This document shows positions 52,140 to 61,082 of a stretch of DNA of 64,000 nt, one piece after another (the stretch's first letter is position 1; each line of letters opens with the position of its first letter). A program made the translations under genes and the position numbers. This DNA is from Bacillota bacterium. GTDB lineage: Bacteria; Bacillota; Clostridia; Lachnospirales; Lachnospiraceae. The notes below the pieces were generated by a model. That model was not told the DNA's origin. It did not search any database and saw nothing but the letters and a program-made list of their open reading frames with translations. The stretch is taken from positions 310,001-374,000 of the forward strand of contig JAEWMB010000020.1 in the NCBI GenBank assembly GCA_023457255.1, read 5' to 3'.

Positions 52140-53063
52140 TTAGCTCCTTCCGCAAAAACACGAATTGATTGCCTCAGATATCGTAAAGCTGATGCATTTC
52201 ATGGATTCGTCAATATTTTTTGGTGTTACAAACATATTATGAAAAGATTCCTGATTGGTTACTTCCGAAAAAAAGCTTTGCACTTCATTTTGAGAAAAAC
52301 CTTGGCTATTTAGCATATTTTCCATAGAATCTCGAATTATCGTAGCCGCATCTACCACTGTAGGCACACCAAGGGCAACAACCTTAACGCCAAGACTATC
52401 CTCATTCAGCGCCATCCTATTATTCCCTATTCCTGCTCCCGGACTTATTCCGGTATCACTAATTTGAACAGTGGTATTTACACGCTGGACACTACGTGAA
52501 GCCAGGGCATCGATGGCTAAGATAGCAGATGGCTTGGTCTCTTTCATGATACCACGAATGATTTCCACCGCCTCCATCCCCGTTTGAGCCATAACTCCGG
52601 GGGCCAGTGCACTGACGCAAGTTAATTTATTTCTCTTCTGAAAATCTTCCCCGTATTCTTTTATCAAATGTCTGGTTATAAATAAATTATCTACAACCCA
52701 CGGTCCTAGAGCGTCCGGAGTAACCTCTCGATTTCCTAATCCAACAACCATTACCCCTTTTTCTCCATCTTCTCCTATAAGTTTACGAATGTACTTACCG
52801 ATTTCTTCACTAATAGAACTGTGATATTCCTCATCTTTTTCCGAGAGTTTTTGTGCCTCTATGGTAATATAGGTTCCCATCGGCTTTCTCATAGCCTTCG
52901 CACCTTGTTCATCTTTAATAATAACCGTAGTTATTTTCATATCTTTTTCTTTGATAAAATCTTCCTCTAACACGACGCCTTTGATTTCAACATCGTCATC
53001 TTCAAAACTCTCCCGAACCTCTAACGCTAAGTCTGTCCGAATATCTTCATAGCCTTTCTTCAT
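52140..53063 (-). CDS. gpr: Germination protease GPR
   Basis: GPR degrades small acid-soluble proteins when spores germinate. The 307-residue protein has the N-terminal segment IRTDLALEVRE that marks the autoprocessing area of the zymogen. The conserved core includes GLGNREVTPDALGPWVVDNL and AIDALASRSVQRVNTTVQISDTGI with the catalytic aspartates (split around Arg). The length is shorter than the 370 residues of Bacillus GPR, as seen in other Clostridia. It is transcribed away from rpsT, which is the conserved divergent layout. Confidence 0.95.
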   Translation of the reverse strand: MKKGYEDIRTDLALEVRESFEDDDVEIKGVVLEEDFIKEKDMKITTVIIKDEQGAKAMRKPMGTYITIEAQKLSEKDEEYHSSISEEIGKYIRKLIGEDGEKGVMVVGLGNREVTPDALGPWVVDNLFITRHLIKEYGEDFQKRNKLTCVSALAPGVMAQTGMEAVEIIRGIMKETKPSAILAIDALASRSVQRVNTTVQISDTGISPGAGIGNNRMALNEDSLGVKVVALGVPTVVDAATIIRDSMENMLNSQGFSQNEVQSFFSEVTNQESFHNMFVTPKNIDESMKCISFTISEAINSCFCGRS

Positions 53064-53174
53064 TCTTATTCTCCTTCTATCCTATGCTGATTTCTAGAAA
53101 ATCATGACCATATTTTTCTCATAGCTTATGGGCCATCTTGCTTTATTCTTTTACATTTTAGGATAAAATATGTA

Positions 53175-53203
53175 TTGACAGATGAATTGTTTTATACTAT
53201 GAT
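53175..53203 (+). promoter_or_regulatory. Promoter of rpsT
   Basis: TTGACA (53175-53180), 17 bp, TATGAT (53198-53203). The leader of about 85 nt folds into a stem GTTCACTA (53214-53221) with TAGCGAAC (53245-53252) around a CCG-TGT-CGG core. Confidence 0.8.
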
Positions 53204-53296
53204 ATAACCGTATGTTCACTACAGAGCGTCCGTGTCCGGATCTATAGCGAACTTTCATGCGCATATTATAAAGAACGTTATTTGGAGGTGTACAGA

Positions 53297-53560
53297 TTGG
53301 CTAACATTAAGTCTGCTAAGAAGAGAATCAAAGTTATTGAGACAAAAACATTAAGAAATAAGGCAATTAAGTCTAAGGTGAAGACTTTAGTAAAGAAGGT
53401 TGAAGTTGCTGTGGCTGCCAGTGATAAAGATCTTGCTGCTAAGAACTTAAAAGATGCTGTAGTTGCTATCGACAAAGCTGCTTCTAAAGGTGTTTACCAC
53501 AAGAAGACTGCTGCTAGAAAAGTTGGTAGATTAGCAAAGGCTGTTAATGCTATTGCTTAA
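53297..53560 (+). CDS. rpsT: 30S ribosomal protein S20
   Basis: S20 binds 16S rRNA in the body of the small subunit. The 87-residue, Lys/Ala-rich helical protein reads MANIKSAKKRIKVIETKTLR at its start. The codon is TTG (53297), with GGAGGTG six bases upstream. A TTG five codons earlier overlaps the ribosome site and is rejected. It is a monocistronic unit with its own promoter and strong terminator, divergent from gpr. Confidence 0.97.
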   Translation: MANIKSAKKRIKVIETKTLRNKAIKSKVKTLVKKVEVAVAASDKDLAAKNLKDAVVAIDKAASKGVYHKKTAARKVGRLAKAVNAIA

Positions 53561-53581
53561 TTTTTATAGTATATAATATGG

Positions 53582-53634
53582 AAGTGCAATGAAATGAACT
53601 CAAATTCTTGTTTTCATTTCATTGCACTTTTTTT
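53582..53634 (+). terminator. Intrinsic terminator of rpsT
   Basis: AAGTGCAATGAAATGAA and TTCATTTCATTGCACTT form a perfect 17-bp stem with a 14-base loop and a T-run after it. Confidence 0.93.
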
Positions 53635-53838
53635 AATTTCTTTCTGTCTGATTCTAGTAAAGCTAGTCTTGTATTTTACTCATAAATTCCGTTACCGCTC
53701 TTATAAAACTACCTGGTTCAAGCATACTTTTTTAAATAATAGTCATATTTTTTTCATTTTTACTATTTTGAATAAAGCATGTAAATACTTTAATTATTAC
53801 CTATATTTTAAATAATGTTTAATTTTCTGCTGTATTAC

Positions 53839-53867
53839 TTGTATTAATACAGTTAATATGCTATACT
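53839..53867 (+). promoter_or_regulatory. Promoter with overlapping palindromic operator of the GntR-ABC operon
   Basis: TTGTAT (53839-53844), 17 bp, TATACT (53862-53867). The perfect palindrome TGTATTAATACA (53840-53851) covers the -35 box. A TGTA-N-TACA-type site is what one expects for a YtrA-type GntR regulator, so autorepression is likely. Confidence 0.6.
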
Positions 53868-54075
53868 CACAGTAATCATTTTCCTCTTACTATATGCGGA
53901 AGAACGATACTCTAATCTAATTATTGTGAACATAAGGACTAATTGCAAAAAACGGGATAAAAACTTCTTGCCAAACCTTTGCCCTAAGCCTCATACCAAA
54001 TGGAAATACGAATAAATAGAAAGTACTATTCTTCCCGTTATCAATGGTAATAAAAAAATGGAAAGGAGTTCAAGT

Positions 54076-54438
54076 ATGTTTCAAGTAAATCTTATCTCTA
54101 AAGTTCCGATTTACGAACAACTTTCGAGTAAAATTATGGAACTAATGCTGAAAAATATTTTGCATGAAAACGATCAGTTACCAAGTGTAAGAGCCTTAGC
54201 AAAGGAACTTGGTATCAATCCGAATACAGTGCAAAAGGCTTATCAGGAACTAGAACACAATGGTGTCATCTATTCTATTGCTGGACGCGGCAGCTTTATT
54301 GCACCATTAAAAGACACTTCATTAAAAGATAAGGCGATGAAGAGCTTTGATGAAGCCGTTCTTGATGCACTCTCCAAAGGATTTTTAAAAGAAGAGCTAG
54401 TAAATAGAATTGAGGTGATAGCAAATGATCGAATTTAA
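54076..54438 (+). CDS. GntR-family regulator, YtrA type
   Basis: This 120-residue regulator has an N-terminal winged helix (PIYEQLSSKIMELMLKNILH, LPSVRALAKELGINPNTVQKAYQELE) and only a short C-terminal helix, the hallmark of the YtrA subfamily that controls ABC exporters. AAAGGAG lies seven bases before MFQVNL, so the ATG six codons earlier is not used. It overlaps the ATP-binding gene by 14 bases, showing tight coupling. The likely operator is the palindrome at 53840-53851. The signal is unknown; cell-envelope stress is typical for the family. Confidence 0.92.
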   Translation: MFQVNLISKVPIYEQLSSKIMELMLKNILHENDQLPSVRALAKELGINPNTVQKAYQELEHNGVIYSIAGRGSFIAPLKDTSLKDKAMKSFDEAVLDALSKGFLKEELVNRIEVIANDRI

Positions 54439-55324
54439 AAATGTTACAAAATACTTTGACAGTGACGTATCGCTTGATGAGATTAGTTTAAAAATTGAAG
54501 ATGGTACCGCCTTCGGACTCTTAGGTTCCAATGGTGCCGGTAAGTCAACGCTCCTTCGATTACTTAGCGGAATTTATAAAGCGGATAAAGGAGAAGTTCT
54601 TGTTGATGAGGCTTCGGTCTATGATAATATCCAAGTAAAATCAGATATGTTCTTTATTAATGACGAAACGGTACAATTTCAAAACATGACTATTCTTGAG
54701 TTAAAAAACCATTACAAGATATATTATAGGAACTTTAAGGAAGAAGTATTTGAACGCTTAATGGAGGTTACAAAACTACCAAGGGATAAAAGGATGTCTA
54801 CTTTTTCAAAGGGTATGAAGCGGCAGGCAGTATTTATTATCGGACTTTCTTGCGGTACCAAATACCTTTTACTGGATGAGGCATTTGATGGATTAGATCC
54901 GGCAATGAGAATTATCGTGAAACGTATCTTAGTGGATGAAATGCTGGACCGTAAGCTTACCCTAATACTCTCCTCGCATAACTTAAAAGAGGTAAATGAT
55001 ATTTGTGACCATGTAGGACTGCTGCATGAAGGAAAACTTCTATTTTGCAAAGATTTGCAAAGTGTTTATGAAGGCTTTCATAAAATTCAGGCAGCCTTTT
55101 CGAAGGATTACTCTACAGAGGATTTCGAGGGACTGTCTATCGTTCAAATTGAAAAAACAGGAAGTGTTATAACCATGGGGGTACGTGGTGACATCGAAGA
55201 AATCAAGGCATATTTATCTCATTTTCATCCTATTCTACTAGAGGAGATTCCTCTAACGCTAGAAGAAATATTTATCTATGAAATGGAGGCAAACGGATAT
55301 GACGCAAACGGCATCGATCACTAG
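54425..55324 (+). CDS. ABC transporter ATP-binding protein, YtrB type
   Basis: This 299-residue ATPase has Walker A GSNGAGKST (about residues 38-46), a signature segment FSKGMKRQ instead of the classic LSGGQ, and Walker B YLLLDEAFDGLDP. The H-loop histidine lies in LILSSHNLKE. It overlaps both the regulator upstream (14 bases) and the permease downstream (26 bases). The three genes should form one export or envelope-stress transporter. The degenerate signature with Lys-Gly-Met is common in the YtrB/EcsA group. Confidence 0.92.
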   Translation: MIEFKNVTKYFDSDVSLDEISLKIEDGTAFGLLGSNGAGKSTLLRLLSGIYKADKGEVLVDEASVYDNIQVKSDMFFINDETVQFQNMTILELKNHYKIYYRNFKEEVFERLMEVTKLPRDKRMSTFSKGMKRQAVFIIGLSCGTKYLLLDEAFDGLDPAMRIIVKRILVDEMLDRKLTLILSSHNLKEVNDICDHVGLLHEGKLLFCKDLQSVYEGFHKIQAAFSKDYSTEDFEGLSIVQIEKTGSVITMGVRGDIEEIKAYLSHFHPILLEEIPLTLEEIFIYEMEANGYDANGIDH

Positions 55325-57371
55325 TTTCTTTCGCATCAGTTTAAAAGAAAAGTTAAAAAATAAACGCTTTTGGACTATTTTAGTTATTACAAACCTCCTA
55401 TCCGGCCCGTTATTTGTTTTAAATAATTATTATTTTGAGTCCTACAGTTCCATTCTGATCAGTATCTTGGCATCACTCGTCGTAGGTGTTTCAGGCATCG
55501 TAATACCTTTAAACTTTTTTGATTACCTTTATCAAAAAACCAAAATTGATGATGTTTTAAAATTACCGCTTACCAGAAAGGAATTGTTCTTCAGTGATTA
55601 TCTAAGCGGCCTAATCCTGTATGTACTACCGATGATAGGACAGTTTTTAATCAGCATGACCTTACTTTTGCTGCGTACAACAAAAGTTGTAAACTATTTG
55701 TTAAGAGATAATGTAATCATGAATGATTCCTTCCAAAGAGTCCTGCGCATTGCTTTTTTTACTTACCTGTTTCTATTGGTAGGACTTATATTTCTATACA
55801 CTCTTACCGTACTGGTTTTAAGTTGTGTTGGAAATACTTTTGAAGCAATTACCGCAAGTTTATATATCAATCTACTAATACCCGGAGTAATCTACTCCAT
55901 AGGATATCTCGTGCTGAATCGTTTGTTTGGTATTAGCTTTCGAACCCTGTTTCAACAATTAATTTATTTTACCAGCCCAGGGGGTGTACTCGGATATCTC
56001 TATACTCATTTAAATACTTTACTCTATAGCACGACAGGATTATGGACTTTATTCCTGGCATTGATAATGACAGTCGGAATTCTTCTGTTATCCTATCGGA
56101 ACTTTGTACACAGAAAAGCGGAAAGTGTCGGTACCGGCTTTGTTAACCGAATCTTTTATTACTTTATTATGACATCCTTAACATTTTTATTGGCTGCCTT
56201 CTTCTACCAGCTTAATATTAATTTTATAACAAGTATCTCCTTACTGGCATTTATCTTCCTAACCTTTGAGGTAATAACCAATCGAGGTTTTCAGAAGTTC
56301 TATCATTCCATTGTTCGATTTGCAATAATTTCTGCAATCGCAGGTTGTACTATTTTTGTTGTTGATAAAACGGAAGGCTTCGGTATTGTCTATCGAACAA
56401 CCGACATCTCAAATATAAATTCGGTTACCATACGTTATCATGGAGTACTTGATCCCGGCACTAACTATGATGCTCCTATTACGTTAAAAGATCAAGAGAA
56501 TATAAAGGCAGTACTTGCATTCCATAGGCGTGTGTTAGATGATTATATAGAAAGTGACAAAACAAATACAAACACGGCTATGATTAAAGTTCCTATTCAA
56601 AGTGCTATCGAAAGTAAATATCCGGAAGCTTCAGTCCCAGAGGCAATACCGGAAGAATATTACTACACTTATCTTCCAGCCTATGATATCGAAATAACTT
56701 TTGATGTGAAAAATGGAGTTGACTACACAAGAGCTTATCGTGTAAGTTTTGATCAAAGAATGCTACTCGCCTCCATTGACTTAAGTGACGAATATATTGA
56801 CCAATTATTAGGACTATATTCCAATCAAGACAAAATAATGATTACAGATGTATTTGATTACTCCGGTATTCGCTATCCTATGAGTAAAGAAAAAATTACA
56901 GAATTATACCAGTGTCTTGCAAAGGATATGAAAAATTTGACCATGGAGCAATACTTAACTCCAAATAAACCTACCAGATATATTCTTGGTGAGATTCCTA
57001 TCCTGGAAAGTTACACAGAAACACTAGCATTCTTAGAAAATAATTATGTGAATCTGAATATTCTTACTACAGAATTAATTTATAACCGTACCTTAACAGA
57101 AAGTAATTTCGCTATCACAGCTCCTATGACAAACGGTAATCAACTTTATTATTATGGATATTACTCTGATTCGTCCATAGACTCGCCAAGATATGCTAAT
57201 TCAGAGCAAATAGAAGAATATAAGGAAGATATCATTAACCTATTAGACTATGCACAATATCAATATATAACAACCACTCCTTGTTACCGCATCCTGATTG
57301 GAAGATGGTTTTATGTGATTCCACCGGAATATTCTGATTTAGCAGCAGAATTATATAATAAACTGCGTTAG
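55299..57371 (+). CDS. ABC transporter membrane protein with large extracytoplasmic C-terminal domain
   Basis: From MTQTAS the protein has 690 residues. The first 340 residues contain about ten hydrophobic segments. After residue 345 the chain is soluble and mostly hydrophilic (ISNINSVTIRYHGVLDPGTNY), probably displayed outside. It resembles clostridial permeases annotated with DUF6449, which is from memory. GGAGG stands nine bases before the chosen ATG; an ATG seven codons earlier exists. It overlaps the ATPase gene by 26 bases. The substrate is not known; the external domain may sense ligands or contact the wall. Confidence 0.8.
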   Translation: MTQTASITSFFRISLKEKLKNKRFWTILVITNLLSGPLFVLNNYYFESYSSILISILASLVVGVSGIVIPLNFFDYLYQKTKIDDVLKLPLTRKELFFSDYLSGLILYVLPMIGQFLISMTLLLLRTTKVVNYLLRDNVIMNDSFQRVLRIAFFTYLFLLVGLIFLYTLTVLVLSCVGNTFEAITASLYINLLIPGVIYSIGYLVLNRLFGISFRTLFQQLIYFTSPGGVLGYLYTHLNTLLYSTTGLWTLFLALIMTVGILLLSYRNFVHRKAESVGTGFVNRIFYYFIMTSLTFLLAAFFYQLNINFITSISLLAFIFLTFEVITNRGFQKFYHSIVRFAIISAIAGCTIFVVDKTEGFGIVYRTTDISNINSVTIRYHGVLDPGTNYDAPITLKDQENIKAVLAFHRRVLDDYIESDKTNTNTAMIKVPIQSAIESKYPEASVPEAIPEEYYYTYLPAYDIEITFDVKNGVDYTRAYRVSFDQRMLLASIDLSDEYIDQLLGLYSNQDKIMITDVFDYSGIRYPMSKEKITELYQCLAKDMKNLTMEQYLTPNKPTRYILGEIPILESYTETLAFLENNYVNLNILTTELIYNRTLTESNFAITAPMTNGNQLYYYGYYSDSSIDSPRYANSEQIEEYKEDIINLLDYAQYQYITTTPCYRILIGRWFYVIPPEYSDLAAELYNKLR

Positions 57372-57387
57372 CTTATTTTTTCCCAAA

Positions 57388-57438
57388 AAAGAGCATTGTT
57401 ACTGCAATCTCATAAGAGTGTAGTAAACAATGCTCTTT
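57388..57438. terminator. Bidirectional terminator between the permease and oxidoreductase genes
   Basis: AAAGAGCATTGTT and AACAATGCTCTTT form a 13-bp stem around a 25-base loop that itself contains CTCAT/GAGTG pairing. A-rich and T-rich flanks fit termination of both convergent genes. Confidence 0.75.
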
Positions 57439-57515
57439 CTTAGCTTCTACCGTAGTACACTTATCGATTGGCTTGTTCCTTCTTTTTCACCAGTCTATAT
57501 AAATCCCGCCATCTA

Positions 57516-58478
57516 TTACCTAAGTTCACTATGATAAATTATGTCTGTAATTTTTAAAGTTCTTAAAGCTCTATCTATATTCCCATGAAATTCTCCAATA
57601 CCGTTTAATTCATTGACAATTGCCTGCTCCATTGCCAGCCCTACATGAGCAGAGTCTTTTACAAGAATATCCTCGTTTCCTTCTTTCGTTTCCATATGAA
57701 TCGGGGTATCATTATGAAAGAAGTCAAAGGACAGGATGCCGTTTTCGCCGATAATTTCAACCAAATCGCGGTTAATTTGCGAATTATAAAACCAATTTCC
57801 AGTACCGCTTATGCTATTTTTATACTGAAAATTAATAACCAAACTATCGAAATCCTTGCCATCTATGCTGTTTTTTATAAATTGAAACTGTTTCACTTCA
57901 CCAAATAATTCATCCAGATAATCAAGAAGATGTATGTCGGTTTCAGTGAAAACATTTCCTCCGGAAATCTCCGGTTTAGCCCTCCAGGCATTAAAGTCTG
58001 TCAGTGGATTTACATAACGGTGGATATGAAATTGTGACACTTTCCCTATCTTTTCGCTATTTAGCATTTCTTTTATCTTAAGAAAGCGATTTAAATTTCT
58101 GCGATAGAAGGCTACATATGCCTTTTTCTCCGCCTCCACAAAAGCCTTCTTGATTGCTTTCCCTTCTTCATATGTCATAGCCAATGGTTTTTCAATCAAA
58201 CAGTGCTTTCCTGCTTTTGCACATTGAATTGCATACTCCGCATGCTTATCCGGAGTAACAGCAATATATACAATATCGATTTCTTTATCTGCCAGCAATT
58301 CTTCCACGGAATCATAAACAATTCCTTGCTGGTGCCTCTGAACCCAAGCGACCGCTTTGGTTTTTGTTCGATTTGTTATCCCTTTTAGTTTTGAATTTTC
58401 TGCTAAATAAAGCCCAGGTCCGTTCTTTACCTCCGTAACGTCCCCGCAGCCTATCATTCCCCAAGTTATCGTTTTCAT
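57516..58478 (-). CDS. Gfo/Idh/MocA-family NAD(P)-dependent oxidoreductase
   Basis: This 320-residue enzyme has an N-terminal Rossmann fold (WGMIGCGDVTEVKNGPGLY). The family motif EKPLAMTYEEGKAIKKAF carries the catalytic-region lysine, and a C-terminal alpha/beta domain follows. Members oxidise or reduce sugars, inositols or related polyols; this substrate is unknown. The start at MKTITW is supported by a GGAAG site; an ATG 11 codons earlier is weaker. A possible role in glycan or inositol metabolism cannot be linked to neighbours, which are unrelated. Confidence 0.9.
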   Translation of the reverse strand: MKTITWGMIGCGDVTEVKNGPGLYLAENSKLKGITNRTKTKAVAWVQRHQQGIVYDSVEELLADKEIDIVYIAVTPDKHAEYAIQCAKAGKHCLIEKPLAMTYEEGKAIKKAFVEAEKKAYVAFYRRNLNRFLKIKEMLNSEKIGKVSQFHIHRYVNPLTDFNAWRAKPEISGGNVFTETDIHLLDYLDELFGEVKQFQFIKNSIDGKDFDSLVINFQYKNSISGTGNWFYNSQINRDLVEIIGENGILSFDFFHNDTPIHMETKEGNEDILVKDSAHVGLAMEQAIVNELNGIGEFHGNIDRALRTLKITDIIYHSELR

Positions 58479-58535
58479 TCCGTCTCTTCCTTCCTCTATG
58501 GTACCGGACACTAAACAGCCCCATCATTAAAAATA

Positions 58536-59792
58536 TTATAAATAACTTGTAAACTTTTGTGCAATAACTTCATATTGTTCCTTAATACTTAAATATAACC
58601 CGATTGTTTGCTCTTTTTCTGTTTCAAATTTTGATATGATACTATCATAATTTCTTAATAGACACTCAACCACGGGTTTGCTTATCTTATTATTTTCAGC
58701 ATCTTTCCAAAGAATATGTTTGATTTTATCACCATCAAATGCTTCCTTATAACTACGCTTTCCATAAAGAGCACTTAATATATCCGCTACTGCTACGATT
58801 TGCTGCGGTAATGTCAGATCCTTCTTTGTAAAACCTCTATGATAACCTGAGCCATCTAATTTTTCATGATGCCGCACAGCAATTTCTAAAACATCTTGAT
58901 CTACAACCCCTTCCAATATCATCTCTGTTATTCGAACATGGGCTTTCATGATTTTCATCTCTTCACCAGATAAACGTCCTGGGGATTCTAGTATTTCTAA
59001 TGGTATTGCTAATTTCCCTAAATCATGAAGCAAAGCTCCGTAATATAAGTTATGAAGTTCCACACCGCTTAACCTCATTAACCTTCCTAACTGCCTTGCA
59101 AAATTCACGGTAGCCATAGTATGAATTACCGTATGCTCACTACGGAAATCAATGGTATAAACAAGCATTTCTAAAAATCCTTTTTTATACGTTTCAGAGA
59201 ATACTTTTTTAGATAAAAACTCGGACAACTCTTTTTTGTAAGTACCATTGGCAAGTTTTTCCGTTATTTTATATTTTGCCTCTGCCCGAAAAAATAAATC
59301 AAGTGCTTTTCCAGAAAATTTTATATCCCGGTACTTCACAAAGAAGTCCTTCTCCATATCGTCTGGGCGTTGATGCATAAAAGCATCCATGCGATCCGCC
59401 AGATTTAAACATTCCATGATATGTAAATATTTTCCGGAAATCAAATGATAGCGATTATAGTCAATATGATGATATAAAATGATTTCTGCTTTATCTTTCA
59501 TCGGGGTAAAATACTTTAAAAATAAAAAACCATAGATAGAATGTGACCATACATCTTTTGTCTCGAAATCCATGACATCCTTCACGTTTGGTTCCTTGTA
59601 CAGACCAATATCATGCAGAATACTTAACATAGTATAGTCAACCAAATCATGGTCGGAATATATGTGTTCGTATTCCAACATTTTATATAAGATATATCCC
59701 GTAATCTCACCATGGTTGATGATTTGGGGATTGATTATACTTAACGTCCTGCAAATTATTTCATTTACATTTTCACTACCTATTGCATTCAT
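58536..59792 (-). CDS. Tandem HD-domain protein, degenerate HD-GYP
   Basis: This 418-residue protein contains two HD-type regions. The first has HDIG at residues 60-63 and a later HH (108-109). The second has HDLG at 256-259 and HHEKLDGSGYHRG at 308-320. The latter resembles the HD-GYP signature, but GYP is replaced by GYH. Canonical HD-GYP proteins hydrolyse cyclic di-GMP; with this change the activity is uncertain. No sensor or membrane segment is seen. A GGAGAG site precedes the ATG. It lies 57 bases upstream of the oxidoreductase gene on the same strand. Confidence 0.82.
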   Translation of the reverse strand: MNAIGSENVNEIICRTLSIINPQIINHGEITGYILYKMLEYEHIYSDHDLVDYTMLSILHDIGLYKEPNVKDVMDFETKDVWSHSIYGFLFLKYFTPMKDKAEIILYHHIDYNRYHLISGKYLHIMECLNLADRMDAFMHQRPDDMEKDFFVKYRDIKFSGKALDLFFRAEAKYKITEKLANGTYKKELSEFLSKKVFSETYKKGFLEMLVYTIDFRSEHTVIHTMATVNFARQLGRLMRLSGVELHNLYYGALLHDLGKLAIPLEILESPGRLSGEEMKIMKAHVRITEMILEGVVDQDVLEIAVRHHEKLDGSGYHRGFTKKDLTLPQQIVAVADILSALYGKRSYKEAFDGDKIKHILWKDAENNKISKPVVECLLRNYDSIISKFETEKEQTIGLYLSIKEQYEVIAQKFTSYL

Positions 59793-60049
59793 CTTGCTCT
59801 CCAGAAACTTAGTCTGTGATACTTTTTATCACTTAGTAATTAAAAAACAGTCACATTACCCATATTACATCAATGACCTGTCAAAAAACAATCACATTAT
59901 AAGAAATTTATCACAACATGTTTTATTATAACACATCTTGAGAAGAAAGAAAGCAGAAAACTACAAGCCGCTTTTTATTCCTTATTAATATATTTTCCGG
60001 ATACTCCTGCCTTTTTTGCTTACTGCAAGGTATATCCTTAAATACTTAC

Positions 60050-60403
60050 TTATCTTTTCAGGTCTTGCTTCATTTTATTTACAAGATATTCTATCATATT
60101 GTAAACCGCAAGACTCTCTGACTTGTATTTATATTTTATCTTAACGGAACGCTTGCCAAAGGATGCTTTTTCCAGAGATTTTTTTAATATGCCCATACAC
60201 TCTGCATCATTTGTATGAAAAGTAAAATGATTTTTGGCAGCCGAGAAAGCAAAAAATAATGTACCGATACGATAAGTCGGCATCCGAAACCACAAAGAAG
60301 GCTTAATATCCGGATGTTTTCTGCTCATATATTCTGTAAACTCATATATCCACTCTCTTCTTATTCCTTCAAATTGATTTACATAATTAAGGATAATATC
60401 CAA
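60050..60403 (-). CDS. DUF1801/YdhG-like small protein
   Basis: This 117-residue protein has the pattern of DUF1801 (YdhG/YjbR-like) proteins: RMPTYRIGTLFFAFSAAKNHFTFH followed by a short helix and a Lys-rich KRSVKIKYKYKSE stretch. The family has a frataxin-like or MmcQ-like fold, with unclear function. It is shorter than many members. A convergent or divergent unit with nothing informative beside it. Confidence 0.65.
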   Translation of the reverse strand: MDIILNYVNQFEGIRREWIYEFTEYMSRKHPDIKPSLWFRMPTYRIGTLFFAFSAAKNHFTFHTNDAECMGILKKSLEKASFGKRSVKIKYKYKSESLAVYNMIEYLVNKMKQDLKR

Positions 60404-60516
60404 AACCTATTCCTCCCACTAGACAAAAAAATATGGTTCGTGATAAGATTACAGTACTATTATACCCAAACCTTAGTTGAGTATTTGTTCGGTTTGAGGC
60501 TGGAATGGAGAACATT

Positions 60517-60999
60517 ATGAATCAAAAAGAGATGCAAAAAAGGGTTTCCGAATCCTTAACAGAAAAAACATACATCGTGATGCAGGCTCATATCAATGGT
60601 TCCGGACGTTTGTTCGGCGGACAACTTCTTGCTTGGATTGATGAATTGGCAGGTATCGTCGGAATGCGTCATTCCGGTGGAAATGTAATTACTGCTTCTA
60701 TAGATAATTTGCAATTTAAACATGGAGCACATTTAAATGATATCGTGGTATTGGTTGGCCGCGTGACTTATGTCGGTAATTCCTCTATGGAAATACGGAT
60801 TGATACGTATGTTGAGAACAAACAGGGTTCTCGTTATCCAATTAATCGAGCTTATTTTGTTATGGTAGCTCTGGATGAGAACGAACAGCCAAAAAAAGTC
60901 CCTCGTTTGCAAATAGAAACAGTAGAACAACAAGCAGAATGGGATGCATCAGTCAAGCGCCATACTCTTAGAAAGCAAAGAAAAGCAGAAGGTTATTGA
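60517..60999 (+). CDS. Acyl-CoA thioesterase, hotdog fold
   Basis: This 160-residue protein belongs to the YciA/BFIT-type acyl-CoA hydrolase group. The hotdog motif is GSGRLFGGQLLAWIDELAGI, followed by ASIDNLQFKHGAHLNDIVVL. A conserved aspartate (in IDELAG) would be catalytic. It should release free acid from CoA thioesters. GGAGAACATT precedes MNQKEM, while an ATG four codons earlier is also possible. It is a single gene without an operon partner. Confidence 0.88.
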   Translation: MNQKEMQKRVSESLTEKTYIVMQAHINGSGRLFGGQLLAWIDELAGIVGMRHSGGNVITASIDNLQFKHGAHLNDIVVLVGRVTYVGNSSMEIRIDTYVENKQGSRYPINRAYFVMVALDENEQPKKVPRLQIETVEQQAEWDASVKRHTLRKQRKAEGY

Positions 61000-61082
61000 T
61001 TTTGTCGGATATTCACGAATCTTGTCTAACCGCATAAACTAGTTATAACAAATAGTTCTGATTAGTGAAAGGTTGGATTTTT

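Larger units (their letters stand above)
53561..54075. other. rpsT-gntR spacer
   Basis: The 515 bases contain the rpsT terminator, then about 200 bases of very AT-rich sequence without a gene. The promoter and operator of the GntR operon lie at 53839-53867. About 200 bases of leader remain between this promoter and the regulator gene. Confidence 0.5.
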
